This document shows positions 10,605 through 21,759 of a DNA stretch of 64,000 nucleotides, in pieces. The first letter of the stretch is position 1; each line of letters opens with the position of its first letter. Source of the stretch: Aphidius gifuensis (lineage: Eukaryota > Arthropoda > Insecta > Hymenoptera > Braconidae). Position numbers and translations under genes: made by a program. The stretch is taken from the NCBI RefSeq assembly GCF_014905175.1, contig NC_057788.1, forward strand, positions 14,843,404-14,907,403. Direction: 5' to 3'. Under the pieces are notes generated by a model. The model saw nothing but the letters and a program-made list of their open reading frames with translations. It made no database searches and had not been told where the DNA came from.

Positions 10605-11275
10605 AAAAGTGTCTAAAAATATGACAATTTTGTTTTAATTAAACCAAATCTGTTAAAAAGCAAGACGTAATAGTGTCTAAAATTTAGACATTTTTGTTTT
10701 TGAGAAAAATAAATCTGTTATAAAGCAAAACGACAGTGTCTAAAATTCAGACAATTTATTTTTCAACAAAACCAATAATGTTATAAAACAAGACGTAACA
10801 GTGTCTAGAATTTAGACATTTTTGTTTTTATACGGAAACGAAATCTGTTATAAAGCAAGACGACCGTGTCTAGAATTCAGACATTTTTGTTTTTAATAAA
10901 ACCAAACTTGTTACCAAACAAGACGACAGTGTCTAAAATTTAGACACTTTTGTTTTTAAGAAACAAAATCTGTAACAAAGCAACACGGCCGTGTCTAGAA
11001 TTTAGACATTTTTGTTTTTAATAAAACCAAGCTTGTTACGAAGCAAGACGACAGTGTCTAGAATTTAGACACTCTTGTTTTTAAGGGATCCAAATCTCTT
11101 ATAAAGCAAGTCAAAAGTGTCTTAAATTTAGACACTTTTGTTTTTTAAGAAACAAAATCTGTTACAAAGCAAGACGACCGTGTCTAGAACTTAGACATTT
11201 TGTTTTTAATAAAACCAAACTTGTTACGGAGCAAGACGAAAGTGTCTAAAATTTAGACACTTTTGATTTTTTTTC
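10605..11275. repeat. Minisatellite, about 63-bp unit, about 11 copies
   Basis: Each unit contains a short palindrome GTGTCTAAAATTTAGACA, then TTTTTGTTTTTAA, AAACCAAA-CTTGTTA and AAAGCAAGACGA. The GTGTCTA words are spaced about 60-65 bases apart. Units differ by a few bases, and the palindrome is the best conserved part. No open frame runs through the array. Confidence 0.9.
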
Positions 11276-11656
11276 AAGACACATATATTTATTGAATAAG
11301 AAAAGAAAATATTAGTTTAATTCCTCCAATTGTTTTAAATGAAGGATATAAGCGGTTTGATGTTTCTAATACTTGAATTGAACCTGAATATAATATATAA
11401 TCGAGAATTCCATTCTTTTCCAATGAGACATATTCTTGTTTCCTACCAAACTGAATTTTACTTCTTTTAAATGTTTTTTTCTCCTAAAGAAAAATTTCTA
11501 TTTAACAGAATTTTTTTTTCACAGTGCATATTTGCCGCGAATTCAAGATTAAAAAAATAAAAAAATTAATTTAATAACGGCTGCATTCTCTTTGAAAATT
11601 TTCAAAACTCCGGTGGGAGGACGTGTTAACACCGAAATTATAATTTTTATTCATTA
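11276..11656. other. Spacer without recognisable content
   Basis: AT-rich sequence between the minisatellite and the next element; no gene or repeat boundary seen. Confidence 0.5.
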
Positions 11657-12018
11657 CCCTGGTAGAAATAATCTCTCCGGATTTTCGTCCGACTTTCTCC
11701 GGATTTTCTACGCGATTGAGACTTCCGGATTTATTATTCCGGAGTTTTTTCGGATTTTCTCCGGATTTTATTGGATTTTCTCTGGATTTTTTCAGAAAAA
11801 ATTCCTTTTTTATTTTTCGTATGTTAACTCTTATTTCTGGTTTTTTTATTGATTTTTCTATTTTTTTTGTTTGTTTTTTTGAGCGAAAATTCCGGAAAAA
11901 ATCCGGAGATATTATGAAAATAGTCTGGAGATTACTCCGTAAATATCTCCGGAAGTCCCAATTACGTAGAAATCGGGAGAAATCCGGAGAAAAGCCGGAG
12001 AGATTATTTGTACCAGGG
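11657..12018. mobile_element. Themed fold-back: TCCGGAT array, complete copy with TA duplication
   Basis: It begins CCCTGGTAGAAATAATCTCT and ends GAGATTATTTGTACCAGGG, flanked by TA on both sides. TCTCCGGATTTT words on the left face AATCCGGAGA words on the right across a T-rich hinge. Open frames within it are by-products of the repeat. TA duplication would suit a Tc1/mariner-type mobiliser, but flanks of other copies are less clear. Confidence 0.85.
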
Positions 12019-12167
12019 TATTATATTACAATTATTCATTTTATTAAATTCATTTATGAAACTTTAACCTCAAACTTTAAAAAAAACAAAATAAATAAAA
12101 AATAAATAAACCAAAATTTTATTGATGAATTTATAATTCATGAGATTACCGAAGAAAAACATAGGAT

Positions 12168-12325
12168 ATTTTTTTTCATTTCTTTCGTTGGTTGTTTTCA
12201 ATATAATTACGACATATATTTTTTTTGTCCTTTATTATCTAATTACTTATTTATTATTCATATCAAAGTTCTAAATAACCGATAATATAATAAATCATCG
12301 TTGTCTCTCAGTCTACACGCTTTTC
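12168..12325 (-). repeat. Dispersed repeat, inverted partner of 6037-6195
   Basis: Reverse complement of the 6037-6195 unit; CATTTCTTTCGTTGGTTG and CTCAGTCTACACGC mark its ends. No coding frame. Confidence 0.8.
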
Positions 12326-13649
12326 TTATAGCTGTGCAGTGCCGCTATACCCTATTCCGCTAACTCTCATTGGGCGCAGAACTATCGGGCGCTAGTTTCA
12401 GTTCCATAATCATAATATATTACTATTACTAATAATAATAATAAACTTAGTAGAGAATATTTATATATGTAAAAATTAGAATTTATTGCAAAAATTTCTT
12501 CAGTTAATTTAATTCATTTAAGGTTGATTCTGGATAATTGAATGTCTTCTTCGGATTTTGAAAAATAATTAATTTTCAAACAGTTTAATTTTTATGCTTA
12601 TCGCGTGTAGAACTTAAATTTATCAATTTAAATAAATAAAAAGCTGTGGGAAGAATGGTAGCTAAGAAAACGAAGTTAGCTAACTAGAAAGCTATCGACA
12701 AATGTCCAAGGGAAGGATGTTGCCTACCTGTTAATTTCTTTGGCTAAATTAATTCTTTAGAAATTAACAGGTAAGCAACATCCATTTCTTAATCATTTGT
12801 CAGTAGTAATTTAATTTATTATAATAAATTACAAGCATAAGAAATTCATTTCATATAAAAAATATTCTATATCAATTCAACAAATGCCGATAAATGTAGG
12901 TAAAATAGTTTAAGAAAAAAGTCAGTCTTCTCAAGAGAAAATTGTTTTGATTTTTGAAATGATTCTTACTACATATGAAAATAAGTTAATTTGACAGAAT
13001 AAGTCTAAAGCTTTGAAAAATTTAATGGTTTCTAAGTTCAAAATAGAACTCTCTCTTCAAGAATCGAATCTACTAGTTATCTAGCTAGATATCAAAATAT
13101 AAAACTATAACATTTTCTCAAAATAAGAAAGTATTTGCAATTAATTTTTTTTTGTATTCGTTTTCAATTTACTTCATTTATTATAAGAAACTGGTTTGAG
13201 TATTCAAGAAGAAATAGTCACCAATTACTCAGAATGTTTTCCTTCCTTGAATGATATTCCAAAATTCGAGACACTATTTTTTTATGACAAGAAAACATTT
13301 ACCGGAATTTATTTTTTGTGAGTTTTTTTTTCGATTTTCGGATTCTTTTTTGATTTCACTTTTTTGGAGAATATGATTGCAACATATAGAAAGTCTGAGT
13401 TTTAATTGATACTCAATATGGTTGATTAAACAAGTAACGAGCTGTATCTCATTTAAATGAACAGATAATTTAAGATACCTTTCTTCGAAAATCACTCAAT
13501 GTTTATGTGAAAGCAGTTCAGGATTTATGAGGAAAAAATTTATTCTTCAACGCAAAAAAACATCACTTAAATTCAAAGAGTTTATTCTCTTTATCAGAGA
13601 AAATACTATTCTTTTTTAAGGGCAAAACCTTAAATTTTTTTCAGTACAG
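12326..13649. other. Spacer with GCTAAGG-type fold-back at 12635-12830
   Basis: A fold-back at 12635-12830 contains GGATGTTGCCTACCTGTTAA and its inverse TTAACAGGTAAGCAACATCC around a TTTGGCTAAATTAATTC hinge. It is nearly the same as 48590-48790. The remainder (12840-13640) is AT-rich with no visible gene. Confidence 0.6.
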
Positions 13650-14226
13650 CCCTGTGTCAAGCTGGTGCCCCTAATTTTAGCAATCTTGACACGAGGCTTG
13701 ACTTGTGCATATATTTAATATAATAAAAAAAAATAAAACATGAGTTATAGTTACGTTTACATTTTATATATATTACAAATAGAAACTCTATGGCTTAACT
13801 ATCGCTCATGCGAGGACTGTGTATTGAGGAACGGTAGAATTTATATAGAACATTTTAATCAACCATCTAGTTGTACCTCGTTGATATAATAGCGTTTTGG
13901 AGTTCCACATAAACCTGGGCGCAAGTCCTCGACGAGCTGTATATATTTACAATCAATTATTATTGTTTATTTACATTGTCAAGTGATGATATTAAAGTTA
14001 AATAATAAAGTTATTAATAATCGAAATTCTATTAATAAACTGATTACATTTTTTTTTTTAATTTTGTTACAAGCCTGAGACACAGGCGTGTGCCAAGCCC
14101 GAAATCCAAGTCTGACACTGGAAAATATATAGCAAACATCCTCAGCTTCACGCAGATTGACACAAGCCGAAGAGCTGTGTATCCAGACTTGTCCCAGGCT
14201 TGTACCTGTCGTCCATTCCTACATGG
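13650..14226. mobile_element. Themed fold-back: GCTTGACAC array, end CCCATGTAGGAAT
   Basis: The left part has CCCTGTGTCAAGCTGGTG and GACACGAGGCTTGACTTGTG; the right part has CTTGTCCCAGGCTTGTACC and ends ATTCCTACATGGG. A tRNA-like stretch (CGTTGATATAATAGCG, GGAGTTCCAC) sits near 13880-13910, matching the one inside the larger relative at 54119-55077. Confidence 0.7.
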
Positions 14227-16081
14227 GATATTGCAAATATCGTACATCCCTAATTTACTAATACTTTCTAGCGCTGGCCTTTAAAATAGCCCTCGTGAAT
14301 ATCATGTAGCATAATGGATTAATTATCTTCAACTATTATCACTATAGCATCATACAAACCATTTTTATATGTACGTGTTGTACATATCAGGCTCTGGGTT
14401 TTTTTAAAAACAAACTTTGTAGTGTCCTACCAGGGTTAACAAGAAAAAAAAAAGTTCGATAACAATGTTTTTTTTGCACATCACATCGTTTCTTCAATAA
14501 TAAGAAATTCACGTTGTTCTTTACCCCAGGCCCAAAACATACTTGGGAAGATTGTAGGCAAATCTTGGAATTGCCATCACCACCGACATTCTGAAAAAAG
14601 AATAAAAAAGTAGTCAATACATATAATGACTCCCTGATGTTTTTTTTCATCCCTGAGAAAATTTATTTCTGACTTTTGGAAATAAACTTCTTGGCAAAAA
14701 ATTGATTAGAATAAAAAAAAATCGTTTAATAAAATTTAAGATTGATTCTGGAAATCTGAAATCGCAACAGATTTTTTTTTTTTTTATCTTATGTTTGAAT
14801 GAAATAATTATCTACATTGTCAATTTTTTTCAATTTTTTTTTGTGTGGTTTTTTTGAGATATTTACTGTCAAAGTTGACAACTTTAACACGCAAGGTATA
14901 GGCGGTACATCATATTTTTATTAATAACTTTTTCAAAACGCAACAGAAAACGTTAAATTTCTATCAGTTTGTAGTGCTAGAAAAGACAAATTTTTGATAT
15001 AAATTTTTAGTATTTCGTCTGTTGCGTTTTAAAAATAAATAACTTTAAAATTCAAAAATTTCGCGAGAAGCGCAGCACACAGACATGAACACAAGCATGG
15101 TTTCAGTGTACGATGTAATCTTCGCTTGCTAGTGTGTAGCCACGCACACACATACTACTAAAGAACTTAGTTTTTTCATCAGTGGCGCCACAAAAAATTT
15201 TAGGACACGGGAATAAAAAATAGCGTTATTGATATACGGGCCCTTCGTGGCATAAATATTGGTTCGGTGATGCGACTGGGAATCAACCTTAACAGCTGTT
15301 GGTTTTAAGAAAAAAAATATTGTTTAAAAAAAATATCTATCATTTTATTCAGATAATTTTATATTTAAAACGATACATCGATGTCACAAGAAATAAACTT
15401 CGAAACTTGAATCACTCTGCATCTTGACTCGAACAGAGGAAAACTATTATGATTATAAGAAACGAATAAGTTCTTGATTCAACCGACATGGAAAATGATT
15501 TGAGAAATAACTTCCAAAAATATGCGTCCTAACGTTTGTGTCAAAGATAGGATGTTGGCTGCAAATTTTTTATCGTTTATAACATATGGATTATCATTTG
15601 TATCAATTGATATATTATTTAATTCAAAGGACAAATGATTCATGATAAACAGTATAGGCAATCAAAAAACTTGATTCCTCTTACTAAAAATAAATTTTTT
15701 TTTGGCATCTAGTTATTGTTCAAAACAAATCTCATTTTGCATACTTCAAATAATTTAAGGTTTAAAAAAAAATCTAAATTAAAAAAAAAAAAAAAAAACA
15801 TATCTATTTGTTCTTATTGTTTATTTATTTCTTTTGACATCAAGTTATGTATAACAAAAGAAAGTCAAACTACCTAAAAACCTAAACTAAATCGAAATTG
15901 CCGTAGCCAGGATTTGAAACCTAAAGGGATCTGACCTATGGGCGGAGTTTGGTTGCTCACGCACACATTTATTGTGTAAAGGCTTATCTGTGAGGCAACA
16001 TGGCGCATTCCAGACCATTTTACTATAGTATGCTATCGTCAACAAACTATACCATATAAAATTTTTCAATGTAGTTTCAAT
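14227..16081. other. Repeat-poor spacer; tRNA-like B-box near 15910
   Basis: No gene is supported. On the - strand at about 15895-15935, AGGTTTCAAATCCTGGCTAC resembles a tRNA B-box and acceptor region, suggesting a SINE or tRNA relic. A 63-base exon-like frame near 14528-14591 (- strand, between TTTTTTCAG and GTAAAG) is too short to call. Homopolymer A and T runs are frequent. Confidence 0.45.
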
Positions 16082-16446
16082 CAAGAAGACTAGAAATACA
16101 GGAGGACGAACTTGCCTCAAAAAACCGTTCCGCTATGTGATCGCCGCATAATTGAGGGGCGCTAGTAGTATCACGATAACGTGCGCGACTTGTATCGCTT
16201 TTTTTTTTACAATGCGCACAATACAAACATACTCTGACAAAGGGACAAACATCATGTGTATAATGCTCTATTAGTGTTTGTCAGAGTATGTTTGTATTGT
16301 GCGCATTGTAAAAAAAAGCGATACAAGTCGCGCACGTTACCGTGGTACTACTAGCGCCCCTCAATTATGCGGCGATCACATGGCGGAACGGTTCTTATAT
16401 ACAGGCGAGATAGGGAGAAAGTCCTCCTGTATTTCTAGTCTTCTTG
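16082..16446. mobile_element. CAAGAAGACTAGAAATACAGG hairpin MITE, copy 2
   Basis: It has the same ends and internal inverted pair as the copy at 7670-7988. The exact 8-bp duplication GTTTCAAT flanks it (16074-16081 and 16447-16454). Copies differ mainly around the left arm, where this one carries both GCGCCCCTCAATTATGCGGC-type arms intact. Confidence 0.9.
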
Positions 16447-16505
16447 GTTTCAATGGTCTGGAAATAGTTCGCCGTGCGCCACCAGATGCCATTGTGAATA
16501 GGTCG

Positions 16506-16668
16506 GCACCCGTATTCAGAGGATGTTCTCATTAGGGCGTTTTTTTTCCGATGGTGGCGTTTGTGAAGCTTTTCTATGTGAAATCTATATAAAAAAAATT
16601 TTGTCAAGCGCCATCAGCGGAAAAAAAAAGCCCTAATGAGAACAATTTTGCCCCGTGAATACGGGTGC
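16506..16668. mobile_element. GCACCCGTATTCA MITE, complete copy
   Basis: This 163-bp element starts GCACCCGTATTCA and ends TGAATACGGGTGC. Arms continue as TTCTCATTAGGGC and GCCCTAATGAGAA, around a core with GTGGCGTTTGTGAAGC and GTGAAATCTATATAAAAAAA. Another complete copy is at 63817-63979 and a half copy at 60771-60870. The core is shared with the GCAGTCCAATTCA family. Confidence 0.9.
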
Positions 16669-17492
16669 GGATCCCTAAACCGTCAAGTTGAGAAGCGAAC
16701 GGCGAACGCGTTCGCTGCGCCACGATAGCACACATGTGAACATTTTCTTTCTTCTACTTTAGAAACTTGTTGAATAGTTACTCTGTTTTTCAAACTATAT
16801 TAATTATATTTAAAATATAACGAAAAATAAATGTTTATTGTTTAAATATGAATAATTTAATGTAATCTCAATTTTTATTTATGTATTTTTATTGTCAAAA
16901 ATCATTTTATGATCTTTGAATTAAATAATATATCAATTGAAACAAATGATAATTCACTTCTTATAAACGATAAAAAATTTGCAGCAAACATCAAATATTT
17001 GACATAAACTTTATGACCCATATTTTTGGAAGTTCGTTTCTCAAAGCAAACTTATTCGTTTCTTATAATCATAATAGTGTTCCCGTTCAGAAAATTATTC
17101 ATTGTTACATCCGTTGCATTGTTTAAAACAAAAAGTTAGCTGAACAAAATAATAGAAAATTATTGTCAAACAAAATTTTTTTTTTCTGAATAAACAAACA
17201 AGAGTTTACTTTTATTAAACAGTTTTTTTCTATCTCGAACAATTTTTTGTCAAGAAGATGACTTTTACTGTCAAGAATACTCCTTCTCATAGTTATCCGA
17301 AAATTTTCCCAGTGATTATAAAGCATGTTGTATCTATTTACAAAAAAACCACTATACACATTTCAACACCAGTTTTGTAGAGGTAAATATATTTTAATAC
17401 GAGAAAGATAGAAACAAGAAACCATTCCGAAGTATAGGATTGTCATAAAGGGGTAGAAGAACGGAGTTTTTTTTTTGCATTTTCGTTTACCT
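16669..17492. other. Spacer, no feature recognised
   Basis: AT-rich DNA; an open frame at 17123-17359 on the - strand is low complexity and not trusted. Confidence 0.5.
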
Positions 17493-18579
17493 CACTGAGA
17501 GAAATATTAACTAAGAATTACAAATGTAAAAGAAAAAATTACAAAATAAATAGTAAAAACTGCGTTCCCCCGTCATTTATAAGAATTATTCGTATATTGA
17601 TAGATAATTTTTACAATAAAATTATGTAAAAAATCTGGCCATTGACTATATACACTACTAAGCCATAAAATTTACACAATTTTATTGTAATTTTTGTTTA
17701 AAAAAATGACTAAATTCACGACACTCACAAGTGAATTCTAGCAAACTGAGAATTTACCCACTACCGGTTTTAGAATTTACTAAATTTTATTATAAATTTT
17801 ATTTAAAAGTTGGACATTTTTTGTGTTAAGTTCGGCAGTTTGTGCTAGATTCACGGAGAATAGAAATCAATTCCCGGCAACATTTTTTCTTTTCTGTTTA
17901 CACGCTCAAAACTCGAAAACTAATTGTTAAATAGAAAAAAGTTATTCTTGATAAATTGTTTAGAAATAAATAACTAATAATAAACCTCGCCTAACCCCAT
18001 ACCTAGCTTCAACAGATAAGGCTGTAGAAATGCTTGAAATTACATGACAGTTCAATCATTTGTTCAATCGGTCGGCCATCTTTGTGTTATTTCGCCCCAC
18101 AAACAGAATTTTTACAAAGCTATATAGTAAAAAATATTTAAGTCTATATGCTAACTTTTATATGTCTACATGATAATTTTTATTATATATATAAGAATAT
18201 TTATTATATTGTGCAGTATTTTTCATTCAAACATATAATAATTTTTATTGTTTTCACTAAACATGTATGTTCTTTATTTAATTAACTCATAACTCATAAT
18301 CTAAGAGACTAATCAAAAAAAGTAATTCTTCATAAATTGTTTAGAATTGAATTTTCAATAATAAACTTCACTCAACCCCATGTCTATCTGCAATGGATAA
18401 CGATGTATAGAGGCTTGAAGTAACCTAGCAATTTTTTGACATTTTACACATTTTACATAATTTTATTGTAGAATTCCAACTCTCGCGGCCAGTCCCAGAA
18501 TTAAAACAAAAATTACAAAGTACTATAGTAATTTCTATTCAACCATGATTTTAATTTTTAGTTAAAATTTCTCTCAGTG
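17493..18579. mobile_element. CACTGAGAGAAAT inverted-repeat element, about 1.1 kb
   Basis: It begins CACTGAGAGAAATATTAACT and ends AGTTAAAATTTCTCTCAGTG. Interior words such as AATTTACTAAATTTTATTGTA and AAAATTACAAA recur loosely. Two similar stretches (17930-18010 and 18310-18400, each with ATAAATTGTTTAGAA and AATAATAAAC) form an internal duplication of roughly 380-bp spacing. No transposase seen. Confidence 0.7.
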
Positions 18580-19030
18580 CTTATACTCGATAACCTGATA
18601 TAATTTTTTTTTTTTTGGTCACCGTTTAAGGTGTAGAGTAAAATAGTTAGAAACCAATATAATTTATGAAAATCGATTCCATGCAAAAAAATACATCTAT
18701 TTATCACTTTTTTTTGTCTTAGGTAACTTTATTTATTTATAATAAACAAAGTGGGGATAGAGAGATTTTGTTTTTTTTTTTGGTTTAACTTAAACTTATA
18801 TAAAACTTAAAGTTTGAGAATTTCCATAAACTATTAGTCTGTGGAGGAAAAAAATTTTGAGTTGAATAATAATTGTCAGACCTAAAATATTTTGTTTATA
18901 CAATAAAATAAACAACATGAAAAAATCATTTTTTTAGTCATTTTTATAAATAAGCTTTGTGACTTGGAAACGTCAATATAATAGCGGAAGGCGAGTAAAT
19001 TAAAATGCAATAAAATGTGTGTGAAGTCTG

Positions 19031-19452
19031 GTATCTCAACAAAAAAAAAAAACAAGTTTTCTTTTACAAAAAAAGTGTCAAGTATTCGAAATTGTCACTA
19101 ACTGTGTGTATATTAATTAAGATGTGATACCAGAAAGACAAGAAAGAAAGATATTTTTGACGTTGTAATTAAGTCTGAACTATTGAAAAAAAAAAATTTT
19201 ATACTTGACCCCACCTGATGTAAAATATATGTCTATTATAAATACTGAAATTTTATTTGGGAAAAACCAGGTGGAGTCAAGTTTAAAATTTTTTTTTTTT
19301 AATAGTTCAGACTTAATTACAACGTCAAAAATATATTTGTTTCTTGTCTTTCTGGTATCACATCTTAATTAATATACACACAGTTAGTGACAATTTCGAA
19401 TACTTGACCCTTTTTTTGTAAAAAAAACTTTTTTTTTTTTTTGTTGAGATAT
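19031..19452. repeat. Long hairpin with about 185-bp arms and 50-bp loop
   Basis: The left arm (19031-19217) and right arm (19268-19452) are inverse copies. Matching words include AAGTATTCGAAATTGTCAC, TGATACCAGAAAGACAAGAA and TTGACGTTGTAATTAAGTC. Length differences are confined to A/T runs. Transcription through it would give a long double-stranded RNA. Confidence 0.9.
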
Positions 19453-20499
19453 CACATCCTTTTGTAGAGTAAACAATTTATTTATGCTGTCAAATTAGTT
19501 TAGAGGTTATGTCATGCATACAAACAAATAATAACATACTGCGCAGTGCAGCCAAAATATAAACACTGAAAAAAGATCTGGTAACGTTTGTTTTGGTGTG
19601 TAGCCCGCGTTACCGTTAAAAATTAAAAATTTTCAATACTCCGGCTAGGGCCGTGTTAAATTTTATCTCTTAAATGGTTTTTAAAAGTAACAATACAATA
19701 ATAGTACATTTTTCTTTATTTTTCTGAAAATCGATTTTTTTTTTTTTCTTTCGTTCAAGTTAAGGCAAGCTATAACTTCTGTTAGAATCAACAGAATGAC
19801 TTCATATTAAGCTCAAAAAACGTGGTTTTTAAAACTCTATCGCCCCTTAAGGAGTTTATCCTGATTCCAATAGTCAATTTTTTTCTATTTTTGAAACAAA
19901 AGAGACAAAAATATTTCAAAAATTCTATTTTTTACTATTTTATGAAAACTATAATTTTTTTTGAAAAAAGTTTCGACTAAAAGTTGTAGGATTTTACCAC
20001 ACATGCTTTTTAAGTCTTATACAAAGTATCTAGGACGATTTTGTCGAAAGTTAGAGCGTTTTTCAGAAATTACTCGAAAACTGGGAATGCAATAACTTTT
20101 GATAAAATTGTAGTAGAGACTTCGTATTAGGCTCAAACAACGCGTCTTCTGAAACTCCATCGCCCTTCATGAAAAAGAGCATTATGTATTCAGTCACTTT
20201 TTTTTAAAAAAAAAAAAAACTAAAACAAAAAAAAAAAAAAATTGATTTTTATACCTGACTCTGTCTAGTGTAAAAAGATAGGGCTTAGATTTTAGACCAC
20301 GCCTATAAAAAACACTTGGGTAACACGTTAATTTTATAATTGTTAATTGAAAATCATGTGGGAAAAGTTGTAATTTAAACGCTTTGAACATGCCCGAACT
20401 AAGTGATGTCATGATCCGCGTTCCGAACTGATGTACCATTTTCTTTAGCTACTTTATTTTATTTGGTGATGCTTGTGCAGATAACAGCTTCGTTTGTCT
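19453..20499. other. Spacer with a dispersed segment shared with 42027-42135
   Basis: At 20330-20440 there is an inverse relative of 42027-42135; both contain GCGGATCATGACGTCA or GCGGATCATGACATCA, TCGGGCATGTTC and GATTTTCAATTAA. The rest is AT-rich with no gene. 18580-19030 is similar spacer. Confidence 0.5.
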
Positions 20500-20628
20500 G
20501 GGGTCCGTTCAGAAACTCTCATTTTTGCGGATCTTCAAGATGGCGGTGATTCAGCTCCGCACTTTAGATAGGCACTGATGTCCGCCATCTTGAAGATCCG
20601 AAAAAATGAGAGTTTCTGAACGGACCCC
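20500..20628. mobile_element. GGGTCCGTTCA fold-back MITE, copy 1
   Basis: GGGGTCCGTTCAGAAACTCT is mirrored by AGAGTTTCTGAACGGACCCC. Inner arms CGGATCTTCAAGATGGCGG and CCGCCATCTTGAAGATCCG enclose a loop with CACTTTAGATAGGCACTGAT. A second copy lies at 61735-61862. Confidence 0.9.
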
Positions 20629-21442
20629 TGGAAATCGATCTTGCGCATGCTCAGAAGTGAATCTTCGCAATAAAAAAGCGCCTGAAGAAAGCGGCCCGAA
20701 GGACCATCCTTTCAACTTGAAACGCGCAGAAGCCAAAATAACAGGTAAAATTTTTTAATCATATTTGAAAACTCACGCACGCAAACGCTGAAAGATTTAC
20801 GCGGTTTTTTGGGTACATTCGTTCATTTACGGATTCCGTTTCGTTCTGCAATACCGGCAGTTTACTAAAAATACTGGGAACAAATAATGACACAAGTCGC
20901 CATACAATTTACCAGACTTCATGGCCTTTTGTCTATCCGTTTTCAGCCAAATGTTTGTATGCATATAGAAAAACTTTTTGATTCAAATAAGAAATAGAGT
21001 CACAACTTAGTGCACTATTTCTCTGCTAGACGAACAAAATGAGATGACCGTAGTCGTTCTTTGCTTGAGATTAGATCAGATTAGATATAATTTTTATTAT
21101 TCAAAAATTGAACAAAGTTGCTTATTATTATTGAAGTTAATTATTATATTTGCCTTAAAAAAAAGAGAGAGAAAGAAGAAAGCCAATAAACTATATATTA
21201 TATATTAGAGATCTGAGCTATTCACCACCCATGTAAAAAAATATACTTCATCATGAAGAACTTCATCGTGAATCCACCATCATTCGCGATTTGAGTGAAC
21301 GATCCCGGTTTCATGATAAATCCAGGAAGAATTTAATAAAAATAATAAAAATTTTTAAACACCATCGTAAATAACATTTTATTATTTTTATTAAATTTTT
21401 CAGCTCATGGGATAACGCTACGTGGATTAACAGAGAAACTCC
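20629..21442. other. Spacer with duplicated segment at 21258-21378
   Basis: The segment from GAACTTCATCGTGAATCC to ATAACATTTTA is repeated with few differences as the insertion at 25025-25153. In both copies one frame stays open for about 40 codons (HRESTIIRDLSERSRFHDKS). Elsewhere nothing is recognised. Confidence 0.55.
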
Positions 21443-21541
21443 AGGGGCTTAATTCTCGACGTGGTCAGACAAAAAATCCTCCTATTTACTACTGGTTGTA
21501 GGAGGATTTTTTTCGCCTGACTACGTCGAGAATTCAGGCCC
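21443..21541. repeat. Short perfect-type hairpin, GGGGCTTAATTCTCGACG arms
   Basis: Arms CTTAATTCTCGACGTGGTCAG and CTGACTACGTCGAGAATTCAG enclose a second stem AATCCTCCTA/TAGGAGGATT. About 100 bp; probably a small MITE. Confidence 0.7.
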
Positions 21542-21642
21542 AGGTGATCTACGGACATGATAGATATAAATCTGTTCACAGAATTCGATTAGTAAGCGTA
21601 ACTTAGGCCATCGTACACATAATTAACAATCGAAAATTTAAT

Positions 21643-21648
21643 TTTATT
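21643..21648 (-). terminator. Poly(A) signal of the sphingomyelinase gene
   Basis: AATAAA on the - strand about 110 bases beyond the stop codon at 21760. Placement is reasonable but AT-rich DNA gives chance matches. Confidence 0.4.
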
Positions 21649-21759
21649 TAATAAAAGTAGATTAGTCTATTAGGAAAATTAATTAATGTTATATATTATT
21701 GATAGCCTCTGCTCCTCAAAGCTCTATGTACAATCTAAGATTTTTTTAATTTTTGTTTG

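Noticed and set aside
10605..11275. CRISPR-like array (regular repeats with short spacers)
   Set aside because: Units are tandem with no unique spacers, and the surrounding genes are eukaryotic; it is a minisatellite.
14528..14591. Short - strand exon-like frame (MSVVMAIPRFAYNLPKYV)
   Set aside because: Has acceptor-like and donor-like borders but is only 63 bases, with no companion exons; not enough to call.
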